In this document: positions 1 through 6,626 of the stretch, piece by piece
Numbering within the stretch: the stretch's first letter is position 1
How the letters are laid out: the number at the start of each line of letters is the position of its first letter
Assembly: GCA_913041865.1 (NCBI GenBank)
Contig: CAJWIW010000034.1
Span: forward strand, 1-9,994
DNA length: 9,994 nt
Reading direction: 5' to 3'
Source of the DNA: an uncultured Gammaproteobacteria bacterium
GTDB taxonomy: Bacteria; Pseudomonadota; Gammaproteobacteria; GCA-002705445; GCA-002716945
Translations under genes and position numbers: made by a program
The notes under the pieces: generated by a model
What the model was told of the DNA's origin: nothing
Seen by the model: the letters and a program-made list of their open reading frames with translations, nothing else
The model's database searches: none

Positions 1-1994
1 AGTATAGAAGTGAGAAAGAGAGAACTGACATCATCAAAAATAATTTAAGATCTCCCAATGCACACAGGATTTTTTTTATAGCAGAAGCTTTTCGAATAGG
101 TTTATCTAATCAAGAGGTCTATGAATTGACAGGTATTGATAAGTGGTTTCTATCACAAATTAAAAATATTATTGAAATTGAAAAAACTTTCAGTACAAAA
201 AACCTGAGTATGATTAGCTCAGATAATTTGAAATTAATGAAATGTAAGGGATTTTCTGATGCAAGTATTGCAAAAATATTAAATTCTTCAGAAAAAGAGG
301 TAAAAGAGGCAAGAGTAAAATTTAAGATTAAACCAGTCTTCAAGCGAGTAGATGCATGCGCAGCTGAATTTGAAGCTACGACAGCTTATATGTATTCAAC
401 ATATGATTCGGAGTGCGAATCTTCCCCAACTTCAAAAAAGAAAATTATGATATTGGGTGGAGGCCCAAATAGGATAGGACAAGGCATTGAATTTGATTAC
501 TGTTGCGTACATGCGTCTCTTGCATTAAGAGATTATGGTTTTGAGACAATAATGGTCAATTGTAATCCAGAGACGGTATCTACTGATTTTGATATATCGG
601 ATAGATTATATTTCGAACCTCTTACTTTCGAGGATGTGATGTCAATAATAGATTTAGAAAAACCAGATGGTGTAATAGTTCATTATGGTGGTCAAACTCC
701 GCTTAAGCTCGCCAACAGACTTAAAGAACATGGTGTGAAAATTATTGGCACTTCTCCTGAAGCTATTGACATTGCAGAGGACAGAGAGAAATTTAAACAT
801 CTAGTTGAGAAACTCAAACTCAAACAACCTACTAATAGGACTGCGACTAATCTAGAGTCAGCACTAAAATCTGCCGAAGCCATTGGATACCCACTTGTAG
901 TTAGACCATCTTATGTACTCGGTGGAAGAGCTATGGAGATAGTTGCTAACGAGGATGATTTGAGAAGATATATGGGTGAGGCAGTTTCAGTGTCTAATGA
1001 CTCACCGGTACTACTTGATAAATTTTTAAATGATGCTGTTGAGGTTGATATTGACATCATTTCAGATGGTCAAGAGGTATTCATTGGTGCAATTATGGAA
1101 CACATTGAAGAGGCAGGAATTCATTCTGGAGACTCAGGATGTTCGATACCACCCTTTACCCTCTCAGAAGATATTATTGTTAGGCTAAAAGAGCAGGTTA
1201 CTCAACTTGCTTTAGAGTTAAAAGTAATAGGGTTAATGAATACACAATTTGCTATCAAAGATAATGAAATTTTCCTACTTGAAGTAAATCCACGAGCATC
1301 TCGGACAGCACCATTTGTATCTAAGTCTATAGGGGTACAGTTAGCCAAAATTGGAGCCCTAGTGATGTCTGGCCAAAAATTATCATCATTGAGCTTGCCA
1401 AAAGATGTCATCCCAAACTATTTCAGTGTTAAAGAGGCAGTGCTTCCATTTTCAAAGTTTCCTGAAGTTGATGTGCTCCTTGGACCCGAGATGAAGTCCA
1501 CTGGAGAAGTTATGGGTGTCGGTAACAGTTTTGGAGAGGCATACTTCAAAGCTCAAAGAGCTGCAGGTGTTATTTTGCCTAAAACTGGCAATGTTTTTAT
1601 AAGTGTTAGAGATAAGGACAAACCGTTAGTATGCGACGTAGCAGAAGAGCTAATTAAAATTGGTTTTTCACTTTATGCCACAAGGGGAACGCAGGTATAT
1701 CTCGAAGAAAAAAATATAAAATGCAAAAGAATAAATAAAGTCAAACAGGGTCATCCACATATTGTGGATATGATTAAAAATGGAGATGTTCATTTAATTA
1801 TAAATACAACTGAAGGCGCAGTATCTATCAAAGATTCATTTTCTATAAGAAAAGAAGCCAACAATAATAATGTCTGTTTAACTACTACCATCTCTGGAGC
1901 AAAGGCGTTTTGCAAGGCGATCTTGTTTATTGATAATTTTGACGTGTTAGATATTGAATCAAGACATGCATCGCTTAAAACTAGTTCTCACTAG
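1..1994 (+). CDS. carB: Carbamoyl-phosphate synthase large subunit, C-terminal part (partial at the 5' edge)
   Basis: The large subunit makes carbamoyl phosphate from bicarbonate, ATP and glutamine-derived ammonia, feeding pyrimidine and arginine synthesis. The frame is open from base 3, so the start lies outside the window; 663 residues are visible and about 410 N-terminal residues are missing compared with the ~1073-residue E. coli protein. Visible residues 1–146 are the oligomerisation region (for example IDKWFLSQI). The second ATP-grasp half starts near residue 147 with KIMILGGGPNRIGQGIEFDY and includes NCNPETVSTD, YGGQTPLKLA, RPSYVLGGRAM and the metal/ATP motif EVNPRASRT. From about residue 529 comes the MGS-like allosteric domain, where ATRGT, INKV and INTTEG retain the region that binds UMP/IMP in E. 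coli, so nucleotide control is likely kept. The TTG at 126 is an internal codon, not the start. The 3' end overlaps the convergent symporter by 14 bases. Confidence 0.97.
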   Translation, partial: YRSEKERTDIIKNNLRSPNAHRIFFIAEAFRIGLSNQEVYELTGIDKWFLSQIKNIIEIEKTFSTKNLSMISSDNLKLMKCKGFSDASIAKILNSSEKEVKEARVKFKIKPVFKRVDACAAEFEATTAYMYSTYDSECESSPTSKKKIMILGGGPNRIGQGIEFDYCCVHASLALRDYGFETIMVNCNPETVSTDFDISDRLYFEPLTFEDVMSIIDLEKPDGVIVHYGGQTPLKLANRLKEHGVKIIGTSPEAIDIAEDREKFKHLVEKLKLKQPTNRTATNLESALKSAEAIGYPLVVRPSYVLGGRAMEIVANEDDLRRYMGEAVSVSNDSPVLLDKFLNDAVEVDIDIISDGQEVFIGAIMEHIEEAGIHSGDSGCSIPPFTLSEDIIVRLKEQVTQLALELKVIGLMNTQFAIKDNEIFLLEVNPRASRTAPFVSKSIGVQLAKIGALVMSGQKLSSLSLPKDVIPNYFSVKEAVLPFSKFPEVDVLLGPEMKSTGEVMGVGNSFGEAYFKAQRAAGVILPKTGNVFISVRDKDKPLVCDVAEELIKIGFSLYATRGTQVYLEEKNIKCKRINKVKQGHPHIVDMIKNGDVHLIINTTEGAVSIKDSFSIRKEANNNNVCLTTTISGAKAFCKAILFIDNFDVLDIESRHASLKTSSH

Positions 1995-1995
1995 T
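1980..1995. repeat. Inverted repeat holding both convergent stop codons
   Basis: ACTAGT (1980–1985), a four-base spacer (1986–1989) and ACTAGT (1990–1995) form a 6-bp inverted repeat. The carB stop TAG (1992–1994) lies in the right arm. The symporter stop (1981–1983, read on the minus strand as TAG) lies in the left arm. On the minus strand the spacer reads GAGA, a GNRA-type loop, and the hairpin is followed by three more T. It could be a weak bidirectional transcript-end structure. The structure is seen; the function is inferred. Confidence 0.5.
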
Positions 1996-3234
1996 ATCTT
2001 CGAAGATTTTTGTATTAATTAAACCTTCACTTTTCGCAACGATGCAAGTTATACATGTATCGCCTGCAACATTAATACTAGTCCGCATCATATCAAGTAA
2101 TCTATCAACTCCTAATAACAATGCAACTCCCTCAAGTGGTATTCCTATTTGCTCCAAAATAACAGATAGCATGATTATACCAGCACTTGGGATGCCTGCA
2201 GTACCGATTGATGCAAGTGTTGCTGTGGCTATAATAGTAAGATAATCTGTGAATTCCAGTGCAATTCCGTAATAAGATGCTAAAAAGTATGCAGCACATC
2301 CCTGCATAATGGCAGTACCATCCATATTTATAGTAGCACCAAGAGGGATTGAAAAAGAAGAGAAAGACTTATCTACACCATACTTTTTAGTGACTATATC
2401 GAGTGTATATGGAATAGATGCATTGCTACTTGAGGTACTAAATGTGAAGATAAGTAATTGTTTTAATTTCTTATAGAAGATAAATGGGTTGAGGTTAGAA
2501 AACAAAGTTAAGAATATATAAAATGATCCAAAAAAGTGAATCAATAATACAACTATTACCAAGACAAAATATTGAATCAACGGTGTTAGCACATCAACCC
2601 CCTGATTAGCAAATGTTTTTGCTAATAAACAAAAGACTGCTAGTGGTGTAATTTTTATAATCACAAAAACAATGTTTATTAGTATTTGATTGAGGTTCTC
2701 CATCAAATCTACAAACACTGGTATATCAATTTTGATGAACGAGGCAGTTATCCCCATAAACAACGCAAAAAATAAAACCTGGAGTACATTACCAGATGAT
2801 AGCGCAAAGAAAAAATTTTCTGGTATGAAGTTTAGTATAAAGTTTTTCTCAGATATTTTGGGCTCATTAATATCAAGTCCATTAAATGAGTTTTCTTGAA
2901 TCTCATTTATGCTGTAAGGAAACATATTTGAAATTATTAGGGCAATGCTTATAGCAATCACTGTTGAAAGCATATATAGGAGAATAGTTTTAAATCCCAG
3001 TCTGGTAAGTTTATTTGGATCACTCATTGAGAGAGTTCCGCATATTATAGATACAAAAATTAACGGTAATACTATCATTTTGAGCAAGCTCAGAAAAAGC
3101 ACACTTATAGTTTCAAATATATTTGATATTAAGAAATCTTTAATTACATTATCATTGGAAAGAGATACATTGAGAATTATACCTATTATAATTCCAGCCG
3201 CCATCGCAAAGAGAATTTTTTTTGTAAAATTCAT
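1981..3234 (-). CDS. Dicarboxylate/amino acid:cation symporter (DAACS family)
   Basis: This 417-residue integral membrane protein is predicted to import acidic amino acids or C4-dicarboxylates with Na+ or H+. Length and motifs fit the GltP/GltPh/DctA family. The N-terminus starts directly with a membrane segment (ILFAMAAGIIIGIIL), and further hydrophobic segments follow throughout. The serine-rich re-entrant hairpin 1 is at 266–279 (STSSSNASIPYTLD), the NMDGT motif of TM7 at 303–307, hairpin 2 around GIPSAG (347–352), and the TM8 signature DRLLDMMRTSINVAGD at 377–392. D381, R384, N388 and D392 align with GltPh D394, R397, N401 and D405. The arginine that holds the substrate side-chain carboxylate is therefore present, which favours an acidic substrate over a neutral one; the exact substrate cannot be read. 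No Shine-Dalgarno is visible before the ATG. It stands alone on the minus strand, where greA and yhbY often lie in relatives. Confidence 0.93.
   Translation of the reverse strand: MNFTKKILFAMAAGIIIGIILNVSLSNDNVIKDFLISNIFETISVLFLSLLKMIVLPLIFVSIICGTLSMSDPNKLTRLGFKTILLYMLSTVIAISIALIISNMFPYSINEIQENSFNGLDINEPKISEKNFILNFIPENFFFALSSGNVLQVLFFALFMGITASFIKIDIPVFVDLMENLNQILINIVFVIIKITPLAVFCLLAKTFANQGVDVLTPLIQYFVLVIVVLLIHFFGSFYIFLTLFSNLNPFIFYKKLKQLLIFTFSTSSSNASIPYTLDIVTKKYGVDKSFSSFSIPLGATINMDGTAIMQGCAAYFLASYYGIALEFTDYLTIIATATLASIGTAGIPSAGIIMLSVILEQIGIPLEGVALLLGVDRLLDMMRTSINVAGDTCITCIVAKSEGLINTKIFEDTSEN
1996..2011 (+). terminator. Possible weak intrinsic terminator after carB
   Basis: The perfect palindrome ATCTTCGAAGAT (1996–2007) runs directly into a T tract (2007–2011), two bases after the carB stop codon. 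As RNA it would form only a short AU-rich stem of about 4 bp with a UCGA loop, next to the ACTAGT hairpin. Position and T tract fit a rho-independent terminator, but the low stem stability makes this tentative. It lies inside the coding region of the opposing symporter gene. Confidence 0.35.
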
Positions 3235-3243
3235 AGATTAGTT

Positions 3244-3271
3244 ATCATAACAACCAAGACTTTTTTTTCAA
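3244..3271 (-). promoter_or_regulatory. Predicted sigma70 promoter of the symporter gene
   Basis: Read on the minus strand, TTGAAA (3271–3266) is followed after 16 bases by TATGAT (3249–3244). The expected start point near 3237 is only about three bases before the ATG at 3234, so the transcript would have almost no leader, in keeping with the absence of a Shine-Dalgarno. This is a sequence match only. Confidence 0.5.
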
Positions 3272-3280
3272 TGCTATACT
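3272..3280 (+). promoter_or_regulatory. Predicted extended -10 promoter of rlmE
   Basis: TGCTATACT is an extended -10 element (TG, one base, TATACT at 3275–3280). No good -35 box lies 16–18 bases upstream, as is common for extended -10 promoters. Six bases separate the -10 box from the rlmE ATG at 3287, so transcription is expected to start at or next to the A of the start codon, giving a leaderless mRNA. It abuts the -35 box of the divergent symporter promoter. Confidence 0.5.
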
Positions 3281-3286
3281 CTAATA

Positions 3287-3901
3287 ATGTCTGGTAAAAA
3301 AAAATCTAACTGGTTCAAGGCTCATAATAATGACTTCTATGTAAGGTTATCAAAAAAAAATGATTATAAATCTAGAGCTGCATACAAATTAATTGAACTA
3401 GAGGAAAAATTTAGTCTAATAAGAGGTAGCAAAAATGTTCTTGATCTCGGTTGCGCGCCAGGGTCTTGGTTACAAGTGCTTTCTAGCTTCCCTAACCTCA
3501 TATCAATCGTTGGAGTAGATCGACTTGAGATTGACCGTATTCAAGGTGTAGAGTTTTTTAGATACGATATCAGCGATTTATCACTATTAGACTTATTGAC
3601 TAAAAAATTTAATTCTAAATTTAACCTTGTATTATCAGATATTGCCCCCAATATTACTGGTATAGTAGATGTGGATCAGGCTAATTTTGCTAGTGTGACA
3701 GAGAATGTGCTTAATATATCGAATAAACTGCTCGAAATAGATGGTAATTTGATAATTAAGCAATTTAATGGCCCCAGACTAAAAGAGATAAGCAATTTAC
3801 TTGAGATAAGCTTTAAAAAAATTGAGGTTTTTAAACCGAAATCTTCAAAAAAGAATAGCTCAGAGGTATACATTGTTTGTAAAGGGTTCAAAGACTGTTA
3901 A
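3287..3901 (+). CDS. rlmE: 23S rRNA (uridine-2552-2'-O)-methyltransferase
   Basis: RlmE (RrmJ/FtsJ) uses S-adenosylmethionine to 2'-O-methylate U2552 in the A-loop of 23S rRNA, a late step in 50S subunit assembly. The 204-residue product has nearly the E. coli length (209). The SAM-binding motif DLGCAPGSW is at 53–61 and SDIAPNITG follows at 117–125. The K-D-K-E catalytic tetrad can be assigned as K34, D118, K158 and E193; the last three are spaced exactly as E. coli D124, K164 and E199. Two runs of nine A (3296–3304 and 3352–3360) occur in the first 25 codons. The ATG at 3287 matches the family N-terminus (MSGKKK against MTGKKR) and has no Shine-Dalgarno. The gene lies immediately before ftsH, the conserved gammaproteobacterial pairing, but ftsH also has its own promoter here. 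Confidence 0.95.
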   Translation: MSGKKKSNWFKAHNNDFYVRLSKKNDYKSRAAYKLIELEEKFSLIRGSKNVLDLGCAPGSWLQVLSSFPNLISIVGVDRLEIDRIQGVEFFRYDISDLSLLDLLTKKFNSKFNLVLSDIAPNITGIVDVDQANFASVTENVLNISNKLLEIDGNLIIKQFNGPRLKEISNLLEISFKKIEVFKPKSSKKNSSEVYIVCKGFKDC

Positions 3902-3919
3902 TATATGATAGTAGTCTGA

Positions 3920-3948
3920 TTGACATTACAACAGGCAGAATCTAGAAT
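3920..3948 (+). promoter_or_regulatory. Strong predicted sigma70 promoter of ftsH
   Basis: A perfect -35 TTGACA (3920–3925) is followed after exactly 17 bases by TAGAAT (3943–3948), one mismatch from the -10 consensus. The start point is expected near 3955, giving a leader of about 13 bases that begins at the ribosome binding site. It is the best promoter match seen in the window. I saw no sigma32-type heat-shock promoter in this gap, although E. coli ftsH has one. Confidence 0.7.
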
Positions 3949-3955
3949 GATTCTA
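3943..3955. repeat. 13-base palindrome over the ftsH -10 box
   Basis: TAGAAT–G–ATTCTA is a perfect 6-1-6 inverted repeat covering the whole -10 box and the expected start point. The position would suit a repressor operator. Palindromes this short arise by chance in AT-rich DNA, so the regulatory reading is tentative. Confidence 0.3.
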
Positions 3956-3960
3956 AGGAA
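3955..3960 (+). promoter_or_regulatory. Ribosome binding site of ftsH
   Basis: AAGGAA lies seven bases before the ATG at 3968 and is one of only two convincing Shine-Dalgarno sequences in the window. It supports this start rather than the out-of-frame ATG at 3960. Confidence 0.7.
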
Positions 3961-3967
3961 TGAATAA

Positions 3968-5878
3968 ATGAGTGATTTAATTAAGAATTTATTAGTATGG
4001 ACTGTGATAGCGGTAGTATTAATGTCGCTATTTAGTGGTATGGGCGGTCGTAACACTGCTTCTGAGGAGTACAATTACTCTGAATTTATGCAACAAGTTC
4101 AAACTGGTCAAGTAGAATCTGTGGTTATTTCTGGTAGAGAAATTACCGGTTCATTAAAGTCGGGACAAACATTTATGACATTTAGTCCCGAAACTGATAA
4201 CTCAGCACTTGTTGGTGAGTTACTCAACAGTAAAGTTAAGATCTCAGGCAAAGCACCAGAGAAACAATCGTTTTTAGCTCAGATCTTCATACATTGGTTC
4301 CCATTTTTGTTACTAATAGGTGTTTGGATATTCTTCATGCGACAAATGCAAGGCGGCGCTGGCGGTGGTAGAGGCGCGATGTCATTTGGTAAAAGTAAAG
4401 CTAAAATGCAAACCGAAGATCAAGTTAAAGTAACTTTTAAAGACGTTGCTGGTGTGGAGGAAGCAAAAGAGGAAGTCAAAGAGCTTGTAGATTTCTTAAA
4501 AGATCCTGCTAAATTCCAAAATCTGGGTGGTCAAATACCGAGGGGAGTTCTTATGAATGGATCTCCTGGCACAGGGAAAACTCTACTTGCTAGAGCAATA
4601 GCAGGCGAGGCAAAAGTCCCATTCTTTACAATTTCTGGTTCAGATTTCGTTGAAATGTTTGTTGGCGTCGGTGCATCACGTGTAAGAGACATGTTTGAAC
4701 AAGCAAAAAAACATGCACCTTGCATTATATTCATTGACGAGATAGACGCAGTTGGACGACACCGTGGAGCAGGATTAGGTGGTGGTCACGATGAGAGAGA
4801 ACAGACACTTAACCAGTTACTTGTTGAAATGGATGGTTTTGAAGGTAACGAAGGGGTAATAGTAATTGCTGCTACTAACAGGCCTGATGTACTAGATCCT
4901 GCACTCTTGAGACCTGGTAGATTTGATAGACAAGTCACTGTTCCATTGCCAGATATAAGAGGCAGAGAACAAATTTTGAAAGTACACATGAAAAAGACAC
5001 CCCTTGCAAACGATGTCAAACCGAAATTACTGGCACGAGGAACCCCTGGATTCTCGGGTGCAGATTTAGCTAATTTGGTTAATGAAGCTGCTTTATTCGC
5101 TGCAAGAGCAAGTAAAAAAATTGTTGATATGGCAGATTTTGAAAAGGCTAAGGATAAAATTCTTATGGGTGGTGAGAGAAAATCCATGGTTATGAATGAT
5201 GATGAGCGCAAGCTTACGGCTTATCACGAAGCAGGCCATGCAATTGTAGGTAGATTAGTTCCTGATCATGACCCTGTATATAAAGTCAGTATTATCCCTA
5301 GAGGTAGAGCATTAGGTGTAACAATGTTCCTTCCTGAAGAAGACCGTTATAGTAATAGTAGACAAAGGATTAATAGCATGATTGCCGCTTTGTTCGGAGG
5401 TCGTGTAGCAGAGGAGGAAATTTTTGGTAAAGATGCTGTTACTACTGGTGCGTCAAACGACATCGAACGTGCGACTGCATTAGCAAGAAACATGGTTACT
5501 AAATGGGGTTTATCAAATAAGATGGGTCCTCTTGCTTATGCTGAAGAAGAAGGTGAAGTTTTTCTAGGTAAATCTGTCTCAAAACAAAAGACAGTTTCTG
5601 ATGAGACAGCTCATACAATAGATTCTGAAATAAGAAAAATAATTGACGAACAATACACTCGTGCAAAAAAACTTATTACAGATAACATGGATAAAATGCA
5701 TGTTATGGCAGATGCGCTTATGAAATGGGAGACAATCGACAGCGGACAAATTGATGAAATAATGGAAGGAAAAGAGCCTTCACCACCTGAGAGTTGGTCC
5801 GATGATGATACACCTAATTCAGATGGCGGTGTTAAACAGTCCTCAAAGTCTAGTCCTGTATCAACTCCAGTTTCGTAA
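3968..5878 (+). CDS. ftsH: ATP-dependent inner-membrane zinc metalloprotease FtsH
   Basis: FtsH is a hexameric AAA+ protease of the inner membrane that extracts and degrades misassembled membrane proteins and short-lived regulators. The 636-residue product is complete (E. coli 644). Two membrane segments (about 5–24 and 105–125) flank a periplasmic domain. The AAA module has Walker A GSPGTGKT at 198–205, Walker B CIIFIDEID at 252–260 (D257, E258), and the second region of homology ATNRPDVLDPALLRPGRFDR with arginine fingers R315 and R318. The protease domain has the zinc motif HEAGH at 420–424 and the likely third ligand D498 in TGASNDIERAT. The C-terminal tail of about 35 residues is rich in Ser, Pro and Asp and probably disordered. 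Walker A has Ser where the family normally has Pro (GPPGTGKT), outside the essential GKT. No terminator is visible afterwards, so read-through into the nuclease and folP is possible. Confidence 0.98.
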   Translation: MSDLIKNLLVWTVIAVVLMSLFSGMGGRNTASEEYNYSEFMQQVQTGQVESVVISGREITGSLKSGQTFMTFSPETDNSALVGELLNSKVKISGKAPEKQSFLAQIFIHWFPFLLLIGVWIFFMRQMQGGAGGGRGAMSFGKSKAKMQTEDQVKVTFKDVAGVEEAKEEVKELVDFLKDPAKFQNLGGQIPRGVLMNGSPGTGKTLLARAIAGEAKVPFFTISGSDFVEMFVGVGASRVRDMFEQAKKHAPCIIFIDEIDAVGRHRGAGLGGGHDEREQTLNQLLVEMDGFEGNEGVIVIAATNRPDVLDPALLRPGRFDRQVTVPLPDIRGREQILKVHMKKTPLANDVKPKLLARGTPGFSGADLANLVNEAALFAARASKKIVDMADFEKAKDKILMGGERKSMVMNDDERKLTAYHEAGHAIVGRLVPDHDPVYKVSIIPRGRALGVTMFLPEEDRYSNSRQRINSMIAALFGGRVAEEEIFGKDAVTTGASNDIERATALARNMVTKWGLSNKMGPLAYAEEEGEVFLGKSVSKQKTVSDETAHTIDSEIRKIIDEQYTRAKKLITDNMDKMHVMADALMKWETIDSGQIDEIMEGKEPSPPESWSDDDTPNSDGGVKQSSKSSPVSTPVS

Positions 5879-5924
5879 TACAAACCGACTCATTCTGATC
5901 GTTTCAATTATCTCTGTTAAGCTT

Positions 5925-5930
5925 TACAAT
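5925..5930 (+). promoter_or_regulatory. Possible -10 box before the nuclease gene
   Basis: TACAAT (5925–5930) ends six bases before the ATG at 5937, the same spacing as at rlmE, so a transcript starting here would be leaderless. The -35 region is poor (TTTCAA at 5902–5907, 17-base spacer). An imperfect palindrome, TGTTAAGCTTTACA (5915–5928, six of seven pairs), overlaps the box. The 58-base gap shows no clear terminator. Confidence 0.35.
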
Positions 5931-5936
5931 TATTAA

Positions 5937-6626
5937 ATGAAGCTTAATACAAGATTTAATTACCCCAAAAGTCAGTCATCCATCGTTTCTGGTTCTAGAA
6001 TTTATGACATAAATGGCGAAAAACTTCCCTCGGTCACTACAATTCTGAAAGCGACAGAGTCCGAAGAAAAAAAAGACTCTCTTCGATTATGGAGAAGTAG
6101 AGTAGGTGATAACGTAGCTGATGAAATAATGAAAAAATCCTCCACAAGGGGCACGAAGATGCACAAACATCTCGAGGAGTACTTAATTGGTCAAACTAAA
6201 ATGGATTTAGGTTCTGACGACTCATATATAATGTCTCAGAAAATCATAAGTGAAGCCTTAAAAATAAAGTTAACTGAAGTGTGGGGTTCCGAAATCAATT
6301 TATACTATCCAGAAAAGTATGCTGGTACTGCAGATGCAGTCGGAATATATGACGGAATAGAGAGTGTATTAGATTTTAAACAATCAAATAAAACCAAAAG
6401 AAAAGAGTGGATTACTGACTATTTTTATCAAGTTGCAGCATATAGTCTCGCACACAATTATATTTATAAGACTGATATAACTCAATGTGTAATCCTAATC
6501 TGTACACCACCCCCTCTAGTAGAATTTCAGGAATTTGTTATCAAAGATGATGAGTTGGTTAATTATCAATACTTATTTATAGATAAAGTGAGACAATATA
6601 ATAAACTTATAAATCATGTCATATAA
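5937..6626 (+). CDS. PD-(D/E)XK (RecB-like) exonuclease resembling MGME1
   Basis: This 229-residue protein reads as a single-domain PD-(D/E)XK nuclease. Its features follow the order seen in human MGME1, a mitochondrial single-strand DNA exonuclease: LPSVTTIL (30–37, compare MGME1 PSVTRVL), a helix with GTKMHKHLE (H76), SEINL (E119), GTADAVG (D133), the core VLDFKQS (D146, K148; compare VIDWKTS) and the RecB-type motif QVAAY (Q165, Y169; compare QVVAY). All expected catalytic positions are present, so it should be active. Related single-domain exonucleases also occur in phages. The end-processing role in replication or repair is inferred; substrate and polarity cannot be read. There is no signal peptide or helicase domain. 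It lies between ftsH and folP, not a usual place for such a gene, overlaps folP by 11 bases, and lacks a Shine-Dalgarno. Confidence 0.8.
   Translation: MKLNTRFNYPKSQSSIVSGSRIYDINGEKLPSVTTILKATESEEKKDSLRLWRSRVGDNVADEIMKKSSTRGTKMHKHLEEYLIGQTKMDLGSDDSYIMSQKIISEALKIKLTEVWGSEINLYYPEKYAGTADAVGIYDGIESVLDFKQSNKTKRKEWITDYFYQVAAYSLAHNYIYKTDITQCVILICTPPPLVEFQEFVIKDDELVNYQYLFIDKVRQYNKLINHVI

Noticed and set aside
126..1994. A separate shorter carB-like gene starting at the TTG at 126.
   Set aside because: The same frame stays open to base 3 and encodes recognisable CarB sequence upstream (for example AHRIFFIAEAFRIGLS), so the TTG is an internal leucine codon of a gene cut by the window edge.
2945..3241. 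98-codon open frame on the plus strand opposite the symporter start.
   Set aside because: It is antisense to the well-supported symporter N-terminus, shows no recognisable domain and runs into the divergent promoter region.
4786..5211. 141-codon open frame on the minus strand inside ftsH.
   Set aside because: It lies wholly opposite the conserved AAA and protease region, its translation is low-complexity and Ser/Leu-rich, and it has no ribosome binding site or promoter. It is a mirror of the ftsH coding constraint.
5879..5936. A terminator after ftsH.
   Set aside because: The 58-base gap has only an imperfect AT-rich palindrome (5915–5928) and no stem followed by a T tract, so a terminator cannot be supported.
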